NCBI GenBank assembly: GCA_036850595.1
Contig: CM072166.1
Span: 19,074,756-19,138,755 of the forward strand
DNA: 64,000 nucleotides
DNA from: Rhyacichthys aspro
Taxonomy: Eukaryota; Chordata; Actinopteri; Gobiiformes; Rhyacichthyidae
Reading direction: 5' to 3'
How positions within the stretch are numbered: position 1 is the first letter of the stretch; each line of letters opens with the position of its first letter. Shown one piece after another: positions 1 through 64,000 of this stretch. A model generated the notes under the pieces. That model did no database searches. It saw only the letters and a program-made list of their open reading frames with translations, and was not told the DNA's origin. The position numbers were made by a program, and so were the translations under genes.

Positions 1-169
1 TCACTTCAGGAAATTACGGAGCCTGATATAACCTGATGTGCCTCTTCCAGACTTGGTGAAGAGCAGGAGACAGAAATGTTCAATGTTACATACTAATGTA
101 TGTTTTTCATGTTGATTTAGCTCACTTAATCATCTTTAAATGTGACACACTGCTGTTGTTCTATCACAG

Positions 170-345
170 GTGTCCAAGCAGCTGTTGCCACTACAAATAG
201 GAGCACACAGGAGGGAATGACCACTCTGATGCTTGCTCCGAGAAATCCCCAGCACCAGCTCACAAAACTCCTGCATGCAACAAACCTGAGTCGCCTGGAA
301 GAAGAGACAAAGATGTTTGGCGATATGCTCCTTAGCAAAACCTAA
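170..345 (+). CDS. Possible terminal exon of an unrecognised gene
   Basis: After acceptor ctatcacag, 57 codons stay open to a TAA, ending NLSRLEEETKMFGDMLLSKT. An AATAAA polyadenylation signal follows at 372-377. Composition (charged, helix-like C-terminus) looks like real protein, but I do not recognise the family and it is not RyR sequence. As it sits upstream of ryr2 exons on the same strand it would be nested in a ryr2 intron, or mark an assembly join. It may also be chance. Confidence 0.35.
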
Positions 346-799
346 ATAATTTGTATTTATGTGGATTTTATAATAAAAAATGTATGATTGGAATTACACC
401 AGTCTTTTAAATTAGCACTTACTCTTCTTCTGTTCTTCTTTTAACTGGTCCATAGTCTGTACGATAAATGTTATTTATATTTTGAAGAGTATATATGTTT
501 AAGCAGTTGGCCTCCAGGCCAGGATGTGCTGTAATACACGGAGGAGGAGCAAGAAGCTGATTTATTTGCCTTAAAACCTAAAAATGAAAAATGATGATCA
601 GTATTTACAGTAATGTAAAGCTGCATTTACATTTACAAAACTAATTACATGTAGTTTTCATTTTATTACAAGGTTGCAGGAATACTATCATTCATAGCAT
701 TTTGTTATAACATCAGCAGTCTTGTGCTGTAAGCCTGTAAGTATGGGTGTGCACATAACGTGGTAAGACAGGCATAATAGTTGAAACTTTATTACACAA
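346..799. other. Unassigned intronic sequence
   Basis: AT-rich sequence with the AATAAA at 372-377; no coding potential or repeat family recognised. Confidence 0.4.
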
Positions 800-1427
800 A
801 TATTACTGCATAGCTCTACATATTGCTAGGCTACTTTATTATAGTTCTTTCAATACACTGCACAACAGCTCCTTAGGAGTCTCCAGGCAGCATACATTCT
901 CAACTTCAGTAGGCATTGTACGGCCATTTCCACATGTGCACCGATAAACATAAGCAGTTAACACGCGCTATGCTACGGGCTACACCATAGAAACATACAC
1001 AATAAATAGTTTCTCATTTACCAAGCAGAAACGTCTTGTAGAAGCCTTCGAGGTCTTTGTGTTTGCTCACGTTCTTCGAACTCAGAGTCAGACTCTGGGT
1101 CGAAGATATACGGCTCATTTACTCTCAAAGCCATTGCTGAAAAAGTTATTACTACGATGTACCGTGTTTACTTCAGTCCGTTTCCAGCGGCAGTTCGTAG
1201 AGGTACCGTGACGTCAGGCAGGAAGTGGGCGGAGCCAACACGGAAGAGCTGAGCCTTAAAGTGACAGCCCCAAATCAGACCGTTCACTTTGGACTCATGA
1301 TGAGAGCTCATTCAGACCGCTTGTATAAGATCATTATTGAGTGTTTCATGTTGCAGAACGTGATATGGTAACCTAAATGCATCCAAAATACACTGTATAA
1401 AGTTCAAAATAGTATAATATGGGACCT
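800..1427 (+). mobile_element. piggyBac-type MITE, 5'-truncated copy
   Basis: Homologous to the complete copy at 1446-2188 from its middle onward. It keeps the right end (gggacct) followed by TTAA at 1428-1431. The left end is missing. Confidence 0.65.
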
Positions 1428-1445
1428 TTAATGAAATGATCTTAA

Positions 1446-2188
1446 AGGTCCCATATTATGCTAAATCGACTTTTCTGAGCTTTTAACCATGTTATAACAT
1501 TGTTTCTACCTCAAACACATACCCAAAGTTGTGTTTTGTTTCATTCATGCATGTTTAAGTAATTTATTTAGTTTGAGCTACAGTCCTTTCAATGACCTGT
1601 TTACGCAATGACGTCAATATGTGAAGTAAACCACTCCTCTCCAGGAAGTGCTCCTCCACACTCCTCCTGCCCCTCTCTCCTGCACTGTCAACAAGTGCCG
1701 TGCTCTGCAACTCAGACGCACAAAGAAGCATCGCTGCTACTGTGTTAGCTTACTTACCGTCAGCAACATGTATTACTAACAAGTATTACTGCATAGCTCT
1801 ACATATTGCTAGGCTACTTTATTATAGTTCTTTTAATATACTGCACAACAGCTACCTTAGGAGTCTCCAGGCAGCATACATTCTCAACTTCAGTAGGCAT
1901 TGTACGGCCATTTCCACATGTAAATATATAAACGGAAGCAGTTAACACATGCTATGCTACGGGCTACACCATAGAAACATACACAATAAATAGTTTCTCA
2001 TTTACCAAGCAGAAATGTCTTGTAGAAGCCTTCGAGGTTTTTGTGTTTGCTCATGTTCTTCGAACTCAGAGTCCAAACCGCTTGTATAAGATAATTATTG
2101 TGTGTTTCATGTTGCAAAATGTGATATGGTAACCTAAATGTATACAAAATACACTGTATAATGTTCAAAATAGTATAATATAGGACCT
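1446..2188 (+). mobile_element. piggyBac-type MITE, complete copy (743 bp)
   Basis: Flanked by TTAA on both sides (1442-1445 and 2189-2192), the target duplication of piggyBac transposons. Terminal inverted repeats aggtcccatattat and ataatataggacct differ at one base. No transposase. A third copy is at 41413-45461. Confidence 0.75.
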
Positions 2189-2192
2189 TTAA

Positions 2193-2352
2193 TGACAATT
2201 AATTGATTATCGGTTAACCATGAACACCCCTACCGCCAACGCCATGCGCATGGCGCATTTCACCCAAATTATATTGTAATATTTAAATTTTATATTGCGA
2301 CCCAAAATTACACCGGTATTACCGTGAACGGTATGATATGACCCAGCCCTAG
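2193..2352. repeat. hAT-like repeat remnant
   Basis: Contains attgattatcggttaacc and accggtattaccgtgaacgg, which resemble ends of fish hAT repeats. A 16-bp palindrome lies at 2240-2255. Family assignment is tentative. Confidence 0.35.
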
Positions 2353-2517
2353 TTGCCTGTACAAAGGATTCCTCCCATGCAGTGGTCAACTCAGACTGAA
2401 TTAAGTGAATATTCTTCCAGCGGCTTTCTGACCCACAGTTACAACAGCAGATGTTACTGGATATGTATTTTGGTGTGTAAGATAACTTTGGATTTGTTTG
2501 GATTTTTTGTGCTTCAG

Positions 2518-63344
<60,827 letters not shown>

Positions 63345-64000
63345 GTAATCTCTTCGTCAGATTTTTACAAAGAAATGAGTGTGGGTTCTCCACAGCGCCA
63401 TTACACTGTGCTGTGGCACTGCTCTCACAAGTCTAAATACCACTTTTTGTAATTTGTCATGATCCAGCTGAAAATTACTGTTGTACAATTAAAAACAAAA
63501 CACGGGGTGGATTTGAAGTACTTGTGCATAACACGCAAATTGTGTGCTACAGTTTCAACATTAATTTAATTACTACTCTTATACAATAATAGTAACAAAA
63601 CGTGATGGACCATGGGGGTGGGGTCAGCGATCTCCCACAAGAAAGCCATTTCTTTTGAGACCCTGCGTTCCTCTTATCATGGAGCTGCTCAAATATTCAT
63701 GAGTTAACGGCACGCGCTTAAATGTGGTTAATATTTATGTGGTTTATTCAAAACATTTAAAACTTTTAGGCTCACCAGCATTTCTCTATGAGTAACAGGG
63801 AGTAGACTGACCCGAGTAGTGAAGCTAGAACGTCAAAGCGGAGTTTATTTTTAGTTTGCAGAAGTGTGAGAGAGTTAGTCAAGTGGAGTGAAGTGTGTGA
63901 AAGAGGCTCCGGCATTCAAAATAAAACACACAAAATGAAAAAGAAAAGAAAATACAGATCAGCAGCATATGAGTCAGCAGACCACCAGGGGTTGGGGACC
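63345..64000. other. Intron after exon 57, probable start of a repeat
   Basis: From about 63600 sequence such as tcatggagctgctcaaatat and the terminal caggggttggggacc resemble a fish hAT-type repeat cut by the window edge. Confidence 0.3.

Noticed and set aside
2240..2255. 16-bp palindrome cgccatgcgcatggcg
   Set aside because: Short, inside an old repeat; not remarkable beside the 90-bp palindrome.

Overview
This is vertebrate nuclear DNA, almost certainly from a teleost fish. Short conserved exons with GT-AG borders lie in introns full of fish-type transposons: Tc1, hAT and piggyBac miniature elements, L2-like and Rex-like LINEs, BEL/Pao pieces, SINEs and solo LTRs. AT/GT microsatellites are also present.

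One gene dominates. On the + strand I trace 57 consecutive coding exons (2518-63344), together 6741 nt or 2247 codons, in one unbroken reading frame with matching phases at every junction. The product is the central and C-terminal cytoplasmic part of a ryanodine receptor, the tetrameric Ca2+-release channel of the sarcoplasmic reticulum. Isoform-specific residues (RRISQ phosphorylation segment, IIYNNLGIDEGAWMKRLA, GVTQIINYTTVALLP, TEEGSGEKV) point to the cardiac type, ryr2. Fish often keep two copies (ryr2a, ryr2b) and I cannot say which this is. Both ends are missing: roughly 1900 residues upstream, and the transmembrane pore downstream.

Layout. 1-2517: a possible terminal exon of another gene, then piggyBac-type MITEs. 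2518-6374: exons 1-3. 6375-15645: a 9.3-kb intron with LINE, BEL/Pao and MITE debris and a perfect 90-bp palindrome. 15646-25041: a dense block, exons 4-24 (RIH-type solenoid, RyR repeats, phosphorylation loop). 25042-33475: Tc1-rich introns around exon 25. 33476-41214: exons 26-39. 41215-50741: a 9.5-kb intron with a hAT transposon nested in a piggyBac MITE, a solo LTR, a MITE and Tc1 relics. 50742-54218: exons 40-49, including the calmodulin-binding segment. 54219-58624: an intron holding two candidate in-frame cassette exons. 58625-63344: exons 50-57 (RIH-associated domain, EF-hand pair). 63345-64000: intron.

The most interesting points are an 18-nt microexon at the position of the ASII splice site known from RyR1, a GC-AG intron splitting the first EF-hand loop, the long palindrome, and the nested transposons with intact target duplications.
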